Notes: generated from the letters alone by a model not told the origin. 64,000 nt of DNA from Vibrio vulnificus NBRC 15645 = ATCC 27562 (GCF_002224265.1 NZ_CP012882.1:1612001-1676000), one strand, 5' to 3'; shown: positions 38,788 through 47,979, counted from the first letter of the stretch. Made by a program: numbers and translations.

Positions 38788-41025
38788 CCATGGATCCCCG
38801 ATCACGCGCCTTCGTCGCTATCGGGAATAACACTTAAAGCGCGACACTTCCATTATCAAAGAGTGCGTCATTCCGGACGAGCCTGAGCGAGCTATCCGGA
38901 ATCCATTCCGCCGCGAGCACCCATAAAACGAATGACATCGAACCTAAAGCGTCGAAACGATAAAAGACAACCTCACCTTAGTGCCAATAACAAACAATCC
39001 ATTTCTATCGTGGTGAACTTTCGCATTCGCGCCAGAAAACACCATGGATCCCCGAACACGCTCCTTCGTCGCTATCGGGAATGACACTTAAAGCGCGACA
39101 CTCCCATTATCAAAGAGTGCGTCATTCCGGACGAGCCTGAGCGAGCTATCCGGAATCCATTGTGACGCGAGCACCCTAGAACGAATGACATCGAACCTAA
39201 AGCGTCGAAACGATAAAAGACAGCCTCGCCTAGGTGTGGATAACAAACAATCCATTTCTATCGTGGTGAACTTTCGCATTCGCGCCAGAAAATACCATGG
39301 CTCCCCGATCACGCTCCTTCGTCGCTATCGGGAATGACACTTAAAGCGCGACACTTCCATAATCAATAAGCACGTCATTCCGAACGATCCTGAGCGAGTT
39401 ATCCGGAATCCATTCTGCCGCAAGCACCCATAAAACGAATGACATCGAACCTAAAGCGTCGAAACGATAAAAGACAGCCTCGCCTAGGTGTGGATAATAA
39501 ACAATCCATTTCTATCGTGGTAAACTTTCGCATTCGCGCCAGAAAATACCATGGGTCCCCGATCACGCTCCTCCGTCGCTATCGGGAATGACACTTAAAG
39601 CGCGACACTTCCATTATCCAAGAGCGCGTCATTCCGGACGAGCCTGAGCGAGCTATCCGGAATCCATTGTGCCGCGAGCACCCATAGAACGAATGACATC
39701 GAACCTAAAGCGTCGAAACGATAAAAGACAGCCTCGCCTAGGTGTGGATAACAAACAATCCATTTCTATCGTGGTGAACTTTTGCATTCGCGCCAGAAAA
39801 TACCATGGTTCCCCGACCACGCTCCTTCGTCGCTATCGGGAATGACACTTAAAGCGCGACACTTCCATTATCAAAGAGTGCGTCATTCCGGACGAGCCTG
39901 AGCGAGCTATCCGGAATCCATTGTGCCGCGAGTACCCATAAAACGAATGACATCGAACCTAAAGCGTCGAAACGATAAAAGCCAACCTCGACTTGGTGCC
40001 GACAACAAACAATCCATTTCTATCGTGGTGAACTTTTGCATTCGCGCCAGAAAATACCATGGCTCCCCGATCACGCTCCTTCGTCGCTATCGGGAATGAC
40101 ACTTAAAGCGCGACACTTCCATTATCAAAAAGCACGTCATTCCGGACGAGCCTGAGCGAGCTATCCGGAATCCATTGTGCCGCGAGCACCCATAAAACGA
40201 ATGACATCGAACCTAAAGCGTCGAAACGATAAAAGACAACCTCACCTTAGTGCCAATAACAAACAATCCATTTCTATCGCGGTAAACTTTCGCATTCGCG
40301 CCAGAAAACACCATGGATCCCCGATCACGCTCCTTCGTCGCTATCGGGAATGACACTTAAAGCGCGACACTTCCATAATCAAAAAGCATGTCATTCCGGA
40401 CGAGCCTGAGCGAGTTATCCGGAATCCATTGTGCCGCGAGCACCCATAAAACGAATGACATCGAATCTAAAGCGTCGAAACGATAAAAGACAGCCTCGCC
40501 TAGGTGTGGATAACAAACAATCCATTTCTATCGTGGTGAACTTTCGCATTCGCGCCAGAAAATACCATGGCTCCCCAATCACGCTCCTTCGTCGCTATCA
40601 GGAATGACACTTAAAGCGCGACACTCCCATTATCAAAGAGTGCGTCATTCCGGACGAGCCTGAGCGAGCTATCCGGAATCCATTCCGCCGCAAACACCCA
40701 TAAAACGAATGACATCGAACCTAAAGCGTCGAAACGATAAAAGCCAACCTCGACTTGGTGCCGACAACAAACAATCCATTTCTATCGTGGTGAACTTTTG
40801 CATTCGCGCCAGAAAATACCATGGCTCCCCGATCACGCTCCTTCGTCGCTATCGGGAATGACACTTAAAGCGCGACACTTCCATTATCAAAAAGCACGTC
40901 ATTCCGGACGAGCCTGAGCGAGCTATCCGGAATCCATTGTGCCGCGAGCACCCATAAAACGAATGACATCGAACCTAAAGCGTCGAAACGATAAAAGACA
41001 ACCTCACCTTGGTGCCGACAACAAA
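38788..41025. repeat. Tandem array of 254-bp repeats, about 8.8 copies
   Basis: Units begin at the CCATGG sites 38788, 39042, 39295, 39549, 39803, 40057, 40311, 40565 and 40819. All have period 254 except the second, which is one base shorter. Each unit carries two dRS3-like inverted repeats facing each other: CCCGAT...ATCGGGAATGAC, then GTCATTCCGGA...TCCGGAATCCA, with about 35 bases between. A conserved spacer follows (GAATGACATCGAACC, GTCGAAACGATAAAAG). One spacer block comes in three versions, giving the order A-B-B-B-C-A-B-C-A/C. No long conserved frame exists. The last copy is cut by the phnS terminator and the first lacks its left part. The array separates phnS from phnT. Confidence 0.95.
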
Positions 41026-41052
41026 AAATCCACCTCAACCGAGGTGGATTTC
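41026..41052 (-). terminator. Terminator of phnS
   Basis: AAATCCACCTC / GAGGTGGATTT stem with a 4-base loop and a TTTTTT tail on the minus strand, 26 bases past the phnS stop. It isolates phnS from phnTUR. Confidence 0.9.
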
Positions 41053-41077
41053 AACATTCAACGCAAAGCAAATTCAA

Positions 41078-42088
41078 TTAAGATTTTGGCTCTGATTTCG
41101 CGTCGAACTTCTTAGACCATGTCGCTAGAATTTCTGCACGCTTGCTGCCCATTTGCGCAAAGTCCATCTTCGCCATATTCTCTTGAACGTTCGGGAAGTT
41201 AGACACGATCGCTTTCACCTGTTTGTGACCCACCACTGGGTACATTTCTACGTAAAGCTCATTTGCCGCTTTAGAGATTGACCAGTCGACAACGCGCTTC
41301 GCTGCATCCGACTCTTTTACTAAACCCACCGCTTCTGATTCCCAGCCGATGCCTTTTGGTGTGATAACCGCTAGTGGTGCACCTTGTGTTTTCAGTTTCG
41401 CGCCGCGGCTTGCCATCGAAATACCGATAGCCACTTCACCCATGCCCGCTTGCACACATGGCTTAGAGCCCGAGTGCGTGTAGTGTGCAATGTTCTTATC
41501 TAGCTCACGCATGTAGTTCCATGCCTGATCTTCACCCATGTTTTGTAACCAAGCAGAAACCTGCATGTAACCCGTGCCTGAAGACGCTGGGTTCGGCATT
41601 GCAATGTGACCTTTGTAAACCGGCTTCGTTAAGTCTTCCCAAGACGTTGGTTTCGGCAGGTTAAGTTGTTTCGCTACCGCTTCGTTGAAACAAACTGCGT
41701 TAAAAAACGCATCGTTACCAAACCAAGCTTGGTTTGATTGAGGGTCGTTTAGGTTCGCGTGCAGCTCTTCCAAACCTTTTGGTGTATATGGTTTTAAAAG
41801 GCCTTCTTCTTTAAGCAGTGCCATTGACGAGCCAGCAAGACCCCAAACAACTTCCGCTTGAGGGTTGTTCTTTTCTGCCAGCAATTTCGCCGTCATGATA
41901 CCGGTTGAATCGCGAACCCACTTAATCTTGATATCTGGGTTGTCTTTCTCAAACGCAGACTTGTATTTCGCAAGAATGTCAGTTTCGAAAGCGGTATAAA
42001 CCGTGACTTCCTGTGCTGCCATTGCATTCGTAGCTAGCAGAGAGACAAGTGCAGCCAGCGATCCTTTCATCAAACGGTTTTTCATCAT
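41078..42088 (-). CDS. phnS: AEP ABC transporter substrate-binding protein
   Basis: A 336-residue periplasmic binding protein of the iron/AEP type-2 fold. Signal peptide MKGSLAALVSLLATNAMAA, cleaved before QEVTVYTAFE. The mature region has ETDILAKYKSAFEKDNPDIK, GIMTAKLLAEKNNPQAEVVWG and PNPASSGTGYMQVSAW, typical of the 2-aminoethylphosphonate binding group. GGAG is 4 bases before the first ATG and 7 before the second (42085), so translation may begin at 42085. It diverges from phnW across a gap holding two candidate PhnR operators. It ends at its own terminator, not in an operon with phnT. Confidence 0.88.
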   Translation of the reverse strand: MMKNRLMKGSLAALVSLLATNAMAAQEVTVYTAFETDILAKYKSAFEKDNPDIKIKWVRDSTGIMTAKLLAEKNNPQAEVVWGLAGSSMALLKEEGLLKPYTPKGLEELHANLNDPQSNQAWFGNDAFFNAVCFNEAVAKQLNLPKPTSWEDLTKPVYKGHIAMPNPASSGTGYMQVSAWLQNMGEDQAWNYMRELDKNIAHYTHSGSKPCVQAGMGEVAIGISMASRGAKLKTQGAPLAVITPKGIGWESEAVGLVKESDAAKRVVDWSISKAANELYVEMYPVVGHKQVKAIVSNFPNVQENMAKMDFAQMGSKRAEILATWSKKFDAKSEPKS

Positions 42089-42119
42089 TTTCTCCAGTTA
42101 ATTTGGCCAAGTTTTCACT

Positions 42120-42131
42120 TGGTCTGTACCA
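42120..42131. promoter_or_regulatory. Candidate PhnR operator before phnS
   Basis: Palindrome-like TGGTCTGTACCA, 32 bases upstream of the phnS start. It matches the sites before phnT and phnW in its outer TGGT/ACCA arms. Confidence 0.55.
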
Positions 42132-42317
42132 GTTGACGATAACCACCCTACTGAGCCTTTGTGACGAAATCATGACCATAAAATGGCAGTTTTGAGAAAA
42201 TTATCGATAAATAGGCGACCAACTGATCGGTGAAATTTTGGATATGAAAGTTTTATGAAATTCACTGAATGGCTATTTACGACCCTTTTTCATCCTTGCT
42301 AGAGTGAACCCAATTTC

Positions 42318-42329
42318 TGGTGTAGACCA
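42318..42329. promoter_or_regulatory. Candidate PhnR operator before phnW
   Basis: Palindrome-like TGGTGTAGACCA, 27 bases upstream of the phnW start codon. Outer arms are identical to the phnT and phnS sites. Confidence 0.55.
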
Positions 42330-42355
42330 ATTAATTTATTCTGATGGAAATCGAG

Positions 42356-43459
42356 ATGAAAAACGAATACCTACTACTGACTCCAGGTCCTCTATCTACT
42401 TCTGAAGCGGTACGCGAAGCCATGCTTAAAGACTGGTGTACTTGGGATGATGAATACAACAAAGACATTGTAGAAGTGATCCGCACTAAGCTTGTAAAAC
42501 TGGCGACAAAGCATAGCGGCTACACCAGCGTACTCATGCAAGGTAGCGGCACCGCATCAGTAGAAGCGACGATTGGCAGCGCCATTGGCAAAGAGGGGAA
42601 ATTATTAGTTGTCGACAACGGTGCTTACGGTGCGCGTATCGCTCAGATCGCTGATTACCTAAATATTCCATGCCATGCCGTTTCCCCAGGCGAAACATCA
42701 CAGCCACACTTGAACGAGGTGGAAACTGCATTGGCATCGGACCCTGCTATCACACACGTGGCGATTGTTCACTGTGAGACAACCACTGGCATGCTTAACC
42801 CAATTGAGGCATTTGCTTCTGCGGCAAAAGCACATGGTAAAGTGGTGATTCTCGATGCCATGTCGAGCTTCGGCGGGATTCCTATCGATATCGCAGAGCT
42901 TGGCATCGATTTTATGATCAGCTCTGCAAACAAATGTATTCAAGGCGTGCCGGGCTTTGGCTTTGTGATTGCGAAAAAAACAGAGCTCGAAAAGTGCCAA
43001 GGTCAGGCACGTTCACTCAGCCTTGATCTTTACGACCAGTGGCACTGCATGGAAGTGAACCACGGCAAATGGCGTTTCACCTCTCCAACGCACACGGTTC
43101 GCGCTTTCTATCAAGCATTGTTAGAGCTGGAACAAGAAGGCGGCATTGAGGCTCGTCATAACCGTTACCAAACTAACCAGAAAACACTGGTTGCAGGTAT
43201 GCGTTCTTTGGGGTTTGAGCCACTACTGAGTGATGACCTTCACTCACCAATCATCACTTCTTTCTACTCTCCGACGCACAGTGATTACCAATTCAAAGCG
43301 TTCTACACACGTTTGAAAGAGCAAGGTTTTGTGATTTATCCGGGTAAGGTGTCGAACGCAGATTGCTTCCGTATCGGCAACATTGGCGAAGTTTACCCAG
43401 CAGATATCGAGCGCTTAATCGGTGCGATTGAAAAAGCAATGTACTGGCAAGTTGCGTAA
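42356..43459 (+). CDS. phnW: 2-aminoethylphosphonate-pyruvate transaminase
   Basis: PLP enzyme, 367 residues, converting AEP and pyruvate to phosphonoacetaldehyde and alanine, the first step of the hydrolytic AEP pathway. N-terminal [15 protein letters not shown] and [11 protein letters not shown] are typical. The PLP lysine is Lys193 in [16 protein letters not shown], and Asp168 in [12 protein letters not shown] contacts the ring nitrogen. Start chosen at the ATG of MKNEYLL (42356), preceded by GGAAATCGAG; four more codons are open upstream. First gene of phnW-pbfA-phnX. Confidence 0.96.
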   Translation: MKNEYLLLTPGPLSTSEAVREAMLKDWCTWDDEYNKDIVEVIRTKLVKLATKHSGYTSVLMQGSGTASVEATIGSAIGKEGKLLVVDNGAYGARIAQIADYLNIPCHAVSPGETSQPHLNEVETALASDPAITHVAIVHCETTTGMLNPIEAFASAAKAHGKVVILDAMSSFGGIPIDIAELGIDFMISSANKCIQGVPGFGFVIAKKTELEKCQGQARSLSLDLYDQWHCMEVNHGKWRFTSPTHTVRAFYQALLELEQEGGIEARHNRYQTNQKTLVAGMRSLGFEPLLSDDLHSPIITSFYSPTHSDYQFKAFYTRLKEQGFVIYPGKVSNADCFRIGNIGEVYPADIERLIGAIEKAMYWQVA

Positions 43460-43485
43460 AGCAGCCTTCTGATTGAGAGAGCGCT

Positions 43486-44865
43486 ATGACTCAGAATATA
43501 AAGCCGACTCATTTCCGCAGCGAAGGCGATGTCAACACGACACCGGCGCGCCAAGCTTGGAATGCATCGATGGACGACGAACGCACGCAAGCATTACTAA
43601 AGCGTGATTCGGAGGTCTTTCTTCATCAAGCTATGTCGACGCCTTGCTTAGATACCTTGGAAGCAGCAGAAGGCATCTACATCCAAGATGCTACGGGCAA
43701 AAAGTACATGGATTTTCATGGCAATAACGTCCATCAGCTGGGCTACGGTCATCCGCATGTGATTAAACGTGTGCAAGAGCAAATTGCCAAACTGCCGTTT
43801 TCACCACGTCGTTTTACCAACGAGACCGCGATTGAATGTGCCGAAAAGCTCACCCAAATCTGTGGCGGCGAATTGAACCGCGTGCTGTTTGCTCCTGGTG
43901 GCACATCTGCGGTTGGCATGGCACTTAAACTAGCGCGCCACATCACGGGCAACTACAAGGTGGTGTCTCTGTGGGACTCCTTCCACGGCGCATCGTTGGA
44001 TGCCATCTCTGTGGGCGGCGAAGCGTGTTTCCGCCAAGGCATGGGACCATTAATGGCAGGTGTTGAACGCATTCCACCAGCGGTGTCTTATCGTGGTGCT
44101 TTCCCTGTCGCGGACGGCAGCGATGTGCATTACGCCGACTACCTTGAATACGTGATTGAGAAAGAAGGCGGCGTGGGCGCATTTATCGCAGAAGCGGTTC
44201 GCAACACGGATGTTCAAGTGCCGAGCAAAGCCTACTGGAAACGCATCCGCGAAATCTGTGACAAACACAATGTCATGTTGATCATCGACGACATCCCGAA
44301 TGGCATGGGTCGCAGCGGCGAATGGTTTACCTACCAAGCCTACGACATCGAGCCAGATATGCTCTGCATCGGTAAAGGTTTGGGCGGAGGCTTAGTGCCT
44401 ATCGCAGCCATGGTAACCAAAGACAAATACAACACCGCCGAGCAAATCTCCATGGGTCATTACACTCATGAGAAAAGCCCTATCGGTTGTGCTGCGGCGC
44501 TGGCAACCATGGAAGCGATTGAGCAGGGCGGCTTGTTAGATAAAGCCAAAACCGACAGCCAGTTTATGCGTGAAAAGTTGCTAGAGATGAAAGCCAAGTA
44601 CCCAGTGATTGGTGATGTACGTGGCATCGGCATGTTGTGGGGCATTGAACTGGTTACTGACCACGAAAGCAAAGCGCGTGCGTATGACGAAGCGGAAGCT
44701 GTGTTGTACCAATGCCTCAACAATGGCGTGAGCTTCAAGGTATCTCAAGGCAACGTGATTCAACTCAGCCCACCGCTGATCATTACTCGCGAACAACTAA
44801 CAGAAGCGTTGGCGATCTTCGAAGAAGCCATCGCCAAAGTGTGTAAAGACTTTAACTACTTTTAG
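43486..44865 (+). CDS. pbfA: (R)-1-hydroxy-2-aminoethylphosphonate ammonia-lyase
   Basis: Class-III aminotransferase-fold PLP protein, 459 residues, with the PLP lysine at 297 (MLCIGKGLGGGLVPIAAM). The usual DEVQTGFGRTG segment is replaced by IIDDIPNGMGRSGEW (about 266-280), in keeping with a changed reaction. An enzyme of this type in AEP clusters (PbfA, studied in Vibrio splendidus) eliminates ammonia from (R)-1-hydroxy-AEP to give phosphonoacetaldehyde, so it feeds PhnX independently of PhnW. The gene lies 26 bases after phnW and before phnX, exactly that context. The lyase assignment rests on family knowledge; an ordinary transaminase is the alternative. Confidence 0.85.
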   Translation: MTQNIKPTHFRSEGDVNTTPARQAWNASMDDERTQALLKRDSEVFLHQAMSTPCLDTLEAAEGIYIQDATGKKYMDFHGNNVHQLGYGHPHVIKRVQEQIAKLPFSPRRFTNETAIECAEKLTQICGGELNRVLFAPGGTSAVGMALKLARHITGNYKVVSLWDSFHGASLDAISVGGEACFRQGMGPLMAGVERIPPAVSYRGAFPVADGSDVHYADYLEYVIEKEGGVGAFIAEAVRNTDVQVPSKAYWKRIREICDKHNVMLIIDDIPNGMGRSGEWFTYQAYDIEPDMLCIGKGLGGGLVPIAAMVTKDKYNTAEQISMGHYTHEKSPIGCAAALATMEAIEQGGLLDKAKTDSQFMREKLLEMKAKYPVIGDVRGIGMLWGIELVTDHESKARAYDEAEAVLYQCLNNGVSFKVSQGNVIQLSPPLIITREQLTEALAIFEEAIAKVCKDFNYF

Positions 44866-44896
44866 GGTCAATAGACCTCAACAAAAACCAATTTAC

Positions 44897-44933
44897 CCAG
44901 AGCGCGGTTCCTACGTGTAGGCAAGCGCTCTGG
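44897..44933 (+). other. Nested intercistronic hairpin between pbfA and phnX
   Basis: Outer stem CCAGAGCGC / GCGCTCTGG and inner stem CCTAC / GTAGG lie in the 90-base gap, 22 bases before the phnX start. No U-tract. It may set the relative level of PhnX or protect mRNA ends (inference). Confidence 0.55.
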
Positions 44934-44955
44934 CAAGCAAGAAAAAGGATTGAAC

Positions 44956-45771
44956 ATGAGCAACTCACCAATTCAAGCAGTGATCTTTGACTGGGCTGGT
45001 ACTATCGTCGATTTCGGCTCTTTTGCACCAACCAGTATCTTTGTGGAAGCGTTCAAACAAGGCTTTGATTTTGAAATCGGTCTTGAAGAAGCGCGTGAAC
45101 CAATGGGGCTTGGTAAGTGGGATCACATCCAAGCAGTGGGTCGTATTCCTGCGGTTGATAAGCGTTGGAATGAGAAGTTTGGGCGCTCAATGACCAACGA
45201 AGACATCGACGCAATTTACGCGGCATTTATGCCTCTGCAAAAAGCAAAAGTGGCTGACCACGCAGAACCAATCCTCAACGCAGTTGAAGTGGTAAACGGT
45301 CTGAAAGACAAAGGTATCAAGATCGGTTCTTGTTCTGGTTACCCTCGCGAAGTGATGGACGTGCTGATTCCGGAGGCAGCGGATTACGGCTACAAACCGG
45401 ATTACGTAGTCGCAACGGATGACCTGCCACAAGGTGGTCGCCCTGCGCCATTTATGGCACTCAAGAACGTGATTGAGCTGAACGTGACCGACGTAAATGC
45501 CTGTATCAAAGTGGATGACGCAGCCCCGGGTATCGATGAAGGTCATAACGCCGGTATGTGGACCGTTGGTTTACTGCTTTCTGGCAACGAAGCAGGTCTT
45601 ACGTTTGAAGAGTACCAAGCCGCGGACGAAGCGACACTTAATGCCGCTCGTGAAAAAGCGCGTGCAAAATTACTCAAGAGCTCGCCGCATTACCTCATCG
45701 ACACCATTGCTGACTTCCCAGAAGTGGTAGCAGATATCGAACGTCGCCTAGCAGCAGGTGAGCGTCCATAG
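44956..45771 (+). CDS. phnX: Phosphonoacetaldehyde hydrolase
   Basis: HAD-superfamily phosphonatase, 271 residues, cleaving the C-P bond of phosphonoacetaldehyde to acetaldehyde and phosphate. Asp12 in [14 protein letters not shown] is the nucleophile, and Lys54 in [11 protein letters not shown] forms the Schiff base with the aldehyde, as in the Bacillus cereus enzyme. The metal loop is [12 protein letters not shown] near 180. AAGGA before the ATG at 44956 outweighs the TTG two codons earlier. Last gene of phnW-pbfA-phnX. Confidence 0.96.
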   Translation: MSNSPIQAVIFDWAGTIVDFGSFAPTSIFVEAFKQGFDFEIGLEEAREPMGLGKWDHIQAVGRIPAVDKRWNEKFGRSMTNEDIDAIYAAFMPLQKAKVADHAEPILNAVEVVNGLKDKGIKIGSCSGYPREVMDVLIPEAADYGYKPDYVVATDDLPQGGRPAPFMALKNVIELNVTDVNACIKVDDAAPGIDEGHNAGMWTVGLLLSGNEAGLTFEEYQAADEATLNAAREKARAKLLKSSPHYLIDTIADFPEVVADIERRLAAGERP

Positions 45772-45796
45772 CGATTAAAATCACGGCACCATAAAA

Positions 45797-45819
45797 CGCC
45801 GCGTGGATAACACGTGGCG
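45797..45819. terminator. Hairpin between phnX and the AraC gene
   Basis: CGCCGCGTG / CACGTGGCG stem with one mismatch and a 5-base loop, followed by TTTT on the minus strand. It lies between convergent genes, so it may serve both. Confidence 0.5.
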
Positions 45820-45841
45820 AACTCGTCCTCAGAAAAGCGCC

Positions 45842-46711
45842 TCAGAAAAAACTGATAGGCAGATAAAAATCCAGCTCGAACGCTTCACTTTCATTGACAA
45901 AATGATTGCTGTGATAGTGTACATAAGCGGGCGTTGAGCGCAGTTTGAAGCCTGACGCTGGCAACCATTTTTCCAACACCATGCTGATTTGAGGCAGCAA
46001 TTCCCCATACACCCCATGCAGACGAAACACCGCGTGCAAACCACCAGGAATCACCATTTGATTCACCACTCCCCGATATTTCAAAGGCTTATCTATCGCG
46101 ATACAGGCCACATAACGGCACTTATCCAACTCAACCCACGCTGGGTTGGAATGGTGCAAGCCAAATTGCACCTCAAATGAGCGCCCTTCACTGTTTGCCC
46201 ACGCTTTGAGGATCAGCCACGCATTTTTGATCGAACGGTTATATCCCACATGGCGCACATACGCCGCCATGCGCTCTGGCACTTCGGTAATTTTCGGTTC
46301 GGGTAAGGTCCGTTTCGCCACGCGATGATAACCCGCCGCTACCTCAGGATCCTTCAAATAGGGTTTATCGGAGATGTGTAAATCGTGACAACGCCACTCT
46401 CCGGGCGCCATAGAGAATGTCGCTTTGAACGCTCGGCTAAACGAAGAGACCGAGCTAAAACCGCATTTGTTGGCAATATCGAGTACCGACGAGCGCGTAT
46501 CAAACATCAATTGATTGGCCGCGTACTCCATTCTAGTGCGCCGAATATATTGATGAATGGACTCGCCAACGACCTGTTTAAACACGCGATGAAAATGCTG
46601 CTCGGAGTAAGCTGCCACATCGGCCAGTGCTTTGGCAGACAGTTCACGACTGATGTCTTGATGAATGAAGTAAAGAACGTCATTGATACGGGATATGTGC
46701 TGCTGGCTCAT
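45842..46711 (-). CDS. AraC-family regulator with GyrI-like effector domain
   Basis: A 289-residue regulator with the AraC DNA-binding domain at the N-terminus (about 1-105: LSAKALADVAAYSEQHFHRVFKQ and the second HTH SVLDIANKCGFSSVSSFSRAFK). A GyrI-like/AraC effector-binding domain (about 125-289) follows, as in the SoxS-Rob-BmrR type. Start at 46711 (MSQQHISR); an ATG five codons upstream is also possible, and neither has a clear ribosome-binding site. It diverges from an aminotransferase. Two copies of a 15-bp direct repeat lie between the genes and are the likely binding site. Confidence 0.85.
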   Translation of the reverse strand: MSQQHISRINDVLYFIHQDISRELSAKALADVAAYSEQHFHRVFKQVVGESIHQYIRRTRMEYAANQLMFDTRSSVLDIANKCGFSSVSSFSRAFKATFSMAPGEWRCHDLHISDKPYLKDPEVAAGYHRVAKRTLPEPKITEVPERMAAYVRHVGYNRSIKNAWLILKAWANSEGRSFEVQFGLHHSNPAWVELDKCRYVACIAIDKPLKYRGVVNQMVIPGGLHAVFRLHGVYGELLPQISMVLEKWLPASGFKLRSTPAYVHYHSNHFVNESEAFELDFYLPISFF

Positions 46712-46721
46712 CAACGAAAAT

Positions 46722-46758
46722 AGCATAAATGGACATATTCAAGAGCATAAATGGACAT
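46722..46758. promoter_or_regulatory. Two 15-bp direct repeats, 22-bp period
   Basis: AGCATAAATGGACAT occurs exactly at 46722-46736 and 46744-46758, between the AraC gene and the aminotransferase. The 22-base period is about two helical turns, the geometry AraC-family proteins use. Confidence 0.55.
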
Positions 46759-46824
46759 TTCACAAAACTCAACCCCATGTACTATCAGTCGAATAAACAA
46801 AATAAAAGACAGACAGGAAACACA

Positions 46825-47979
46825 ATGGAAATCGCTCGTTCGTTACAACAAATTCAATCGTCCTATATTCGCGAAATCCTCGCTGCTGCGAGCGATCCTA
46901 GTGTCATTTCTCTTGCTGGTGGTTTGCCTGATGAGCAAACTTTCCCAATCGAGTTAATGAAACCGACATTGGAAAAACTCTCTGAGATGCCGCAAGTATT
47001 CCAATACGGTGCCACGGCGGGTTACGCCCCACTGCTTAACTTTCTAAAAACCTACATGTCGCTGCCTGAAACACACATGGCAATGGCGTGTACCGGTTCG
47101 CAGCAAGGGCTCGACCTCATCGCTCGCGCTTATATTAACCCGGGCGACACCGTGGTGATGGAAGCGCCAAGCTATCTTGGTGCGATGCAAGTGTTTGGCC
47201 TTGTCAGTGCCAACATTGTCACGGTTTCTCAAACCGAAGCAGGGCCGAATCTTGACGAACTTGAAGCGTGTTTTAAGCAGCATTCGCCAAAAATGTTCTA
47301 CGCCGTACCTGATTTTCACAACCCAACTGGCGTGTGTTGGTCACTCGAAACGCGCAAACAGGTTGCCAAACTGTGTATCGAACACAAAGTGGCATTTATT
47401 GAAGATGCGCCATACCGTGAGCTTCGCTTCCAAGGTGAAGCGCTGCCGCTGGTTTCCGATTTCTGCCCGCAAGATTCGATTGTGCTTCGTTCGTTTTCAA
47501 AGATCGCCTCTCCGGGTCTACGCATTGGTATCGTAACCGGCAAAGTCAGCTACCTAGAACCGTTAATCAAAGTAAAACAAGGGGCCGACCTTCATTCCAG
47601 CGTGCCGATGCAAGCCCTGCTGCTCGGTTTGCTTGAGCATGAAAAATTCCCAGAGCATATGGAAAAAATCCGCACGCTATATCAATCTCGCTACCAAGTA
47701 TTGGCAGAGGCGCTGCAAACGCAGTTGCCTGCAAACTGCCAGTTGAAATCGGTCGATGGCGGCATGTTTGTCTGGGTAACGCTACCAGAATGCGATACGT
47801 TCGCACTGGCTAAATCGCTGCTCGGTAATGGTGTCGCGGTGGTCCCTAGCCCGGTGTTTTACCCTGCGGGACAAAAAGCGCAAGCCGCGCTGCGTCTCAA
47901 CTTCACCAATGCTACGCCAGAACAGTTGAAAGAAGCCGTGACGCGATTGGCGGAAGGTCTTAAACTGGCCTTGGTTTAA
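46825..47979 (+). CDS. PLP-dependent aminotransferase (class I, MocR/LysN-like)
   Basis: A 384-residue fold-type I aminotransferase. Family segments: SLAGGLPDEQTFPIELM near 28, GSQQGLDLIARAYINPGDTV near 93, YAVPDFHNPTGVCWS near 170, EDAPYRELRF near 212 and the PLP lysine in RSFSKIASPGLRIG near 233. It resembles 2-aminoadipate or valine-pyruvate type aminotransferases without the MocR DNA-binding domain. The frame opens at 46729, but AGGAAACACA before 46825 (MEIARSLQQ) fixes the start. Divergent from the AraC regulator, its probable controller; substrate unknown. Confidence 0.85.
   Translation: MEIARSLQQIQSSYIREILAAASDPSVISLAGGLPDEQTFPIELMKPTLEKLSEMPQVFQYGATAGYAPLLNFLKTYMSLPETHMAMACTGSQQGLDLIARAYINPGDTVVMEAPSYLGAMQVFGLVSANIVTVSQTEAGPNLDELEACFKQHSPKMFYAVPDFHNPTGVCWSLETRKQVAKLCIEHKVAFIEDAPYRELRFQGEALPLVSDFCPQDSIVLRSFSKIASPGLRIGIVTGKVSYLEPLIKVKQGADLHSSVPMQALLLGLLEHEKFPEHMEKIRTLYQSRYQVLAEALQTQLPANCQLKSVDGGMFVWVTLPECDTFALAKSLLGNGVAVVPSPVFYPAGQKAQAALRLNFTNATPEQLKEAVTRLAEGLKLALV

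Noticed and set aside
39088..39312. 74-residue frame inside the repeat array
   Set aside because: It arises from one unit and is broken in other units, with no ribosome-binding site. A chance frame.
38788..41025. CRISPR array
   Set aside because: The repeat unit is 254 bp with no unique spacers between short repeats, and no cas genes are nearby. It is a plain tandem repeat.
38788..41025. Integron attC (VCR) cassette array
   Set aside because: VCR elements are about 125 bp, separated by cassette genes and ending in GTTRRRY core sites. Here units are directly abutting, have no genes and lack those core sites.
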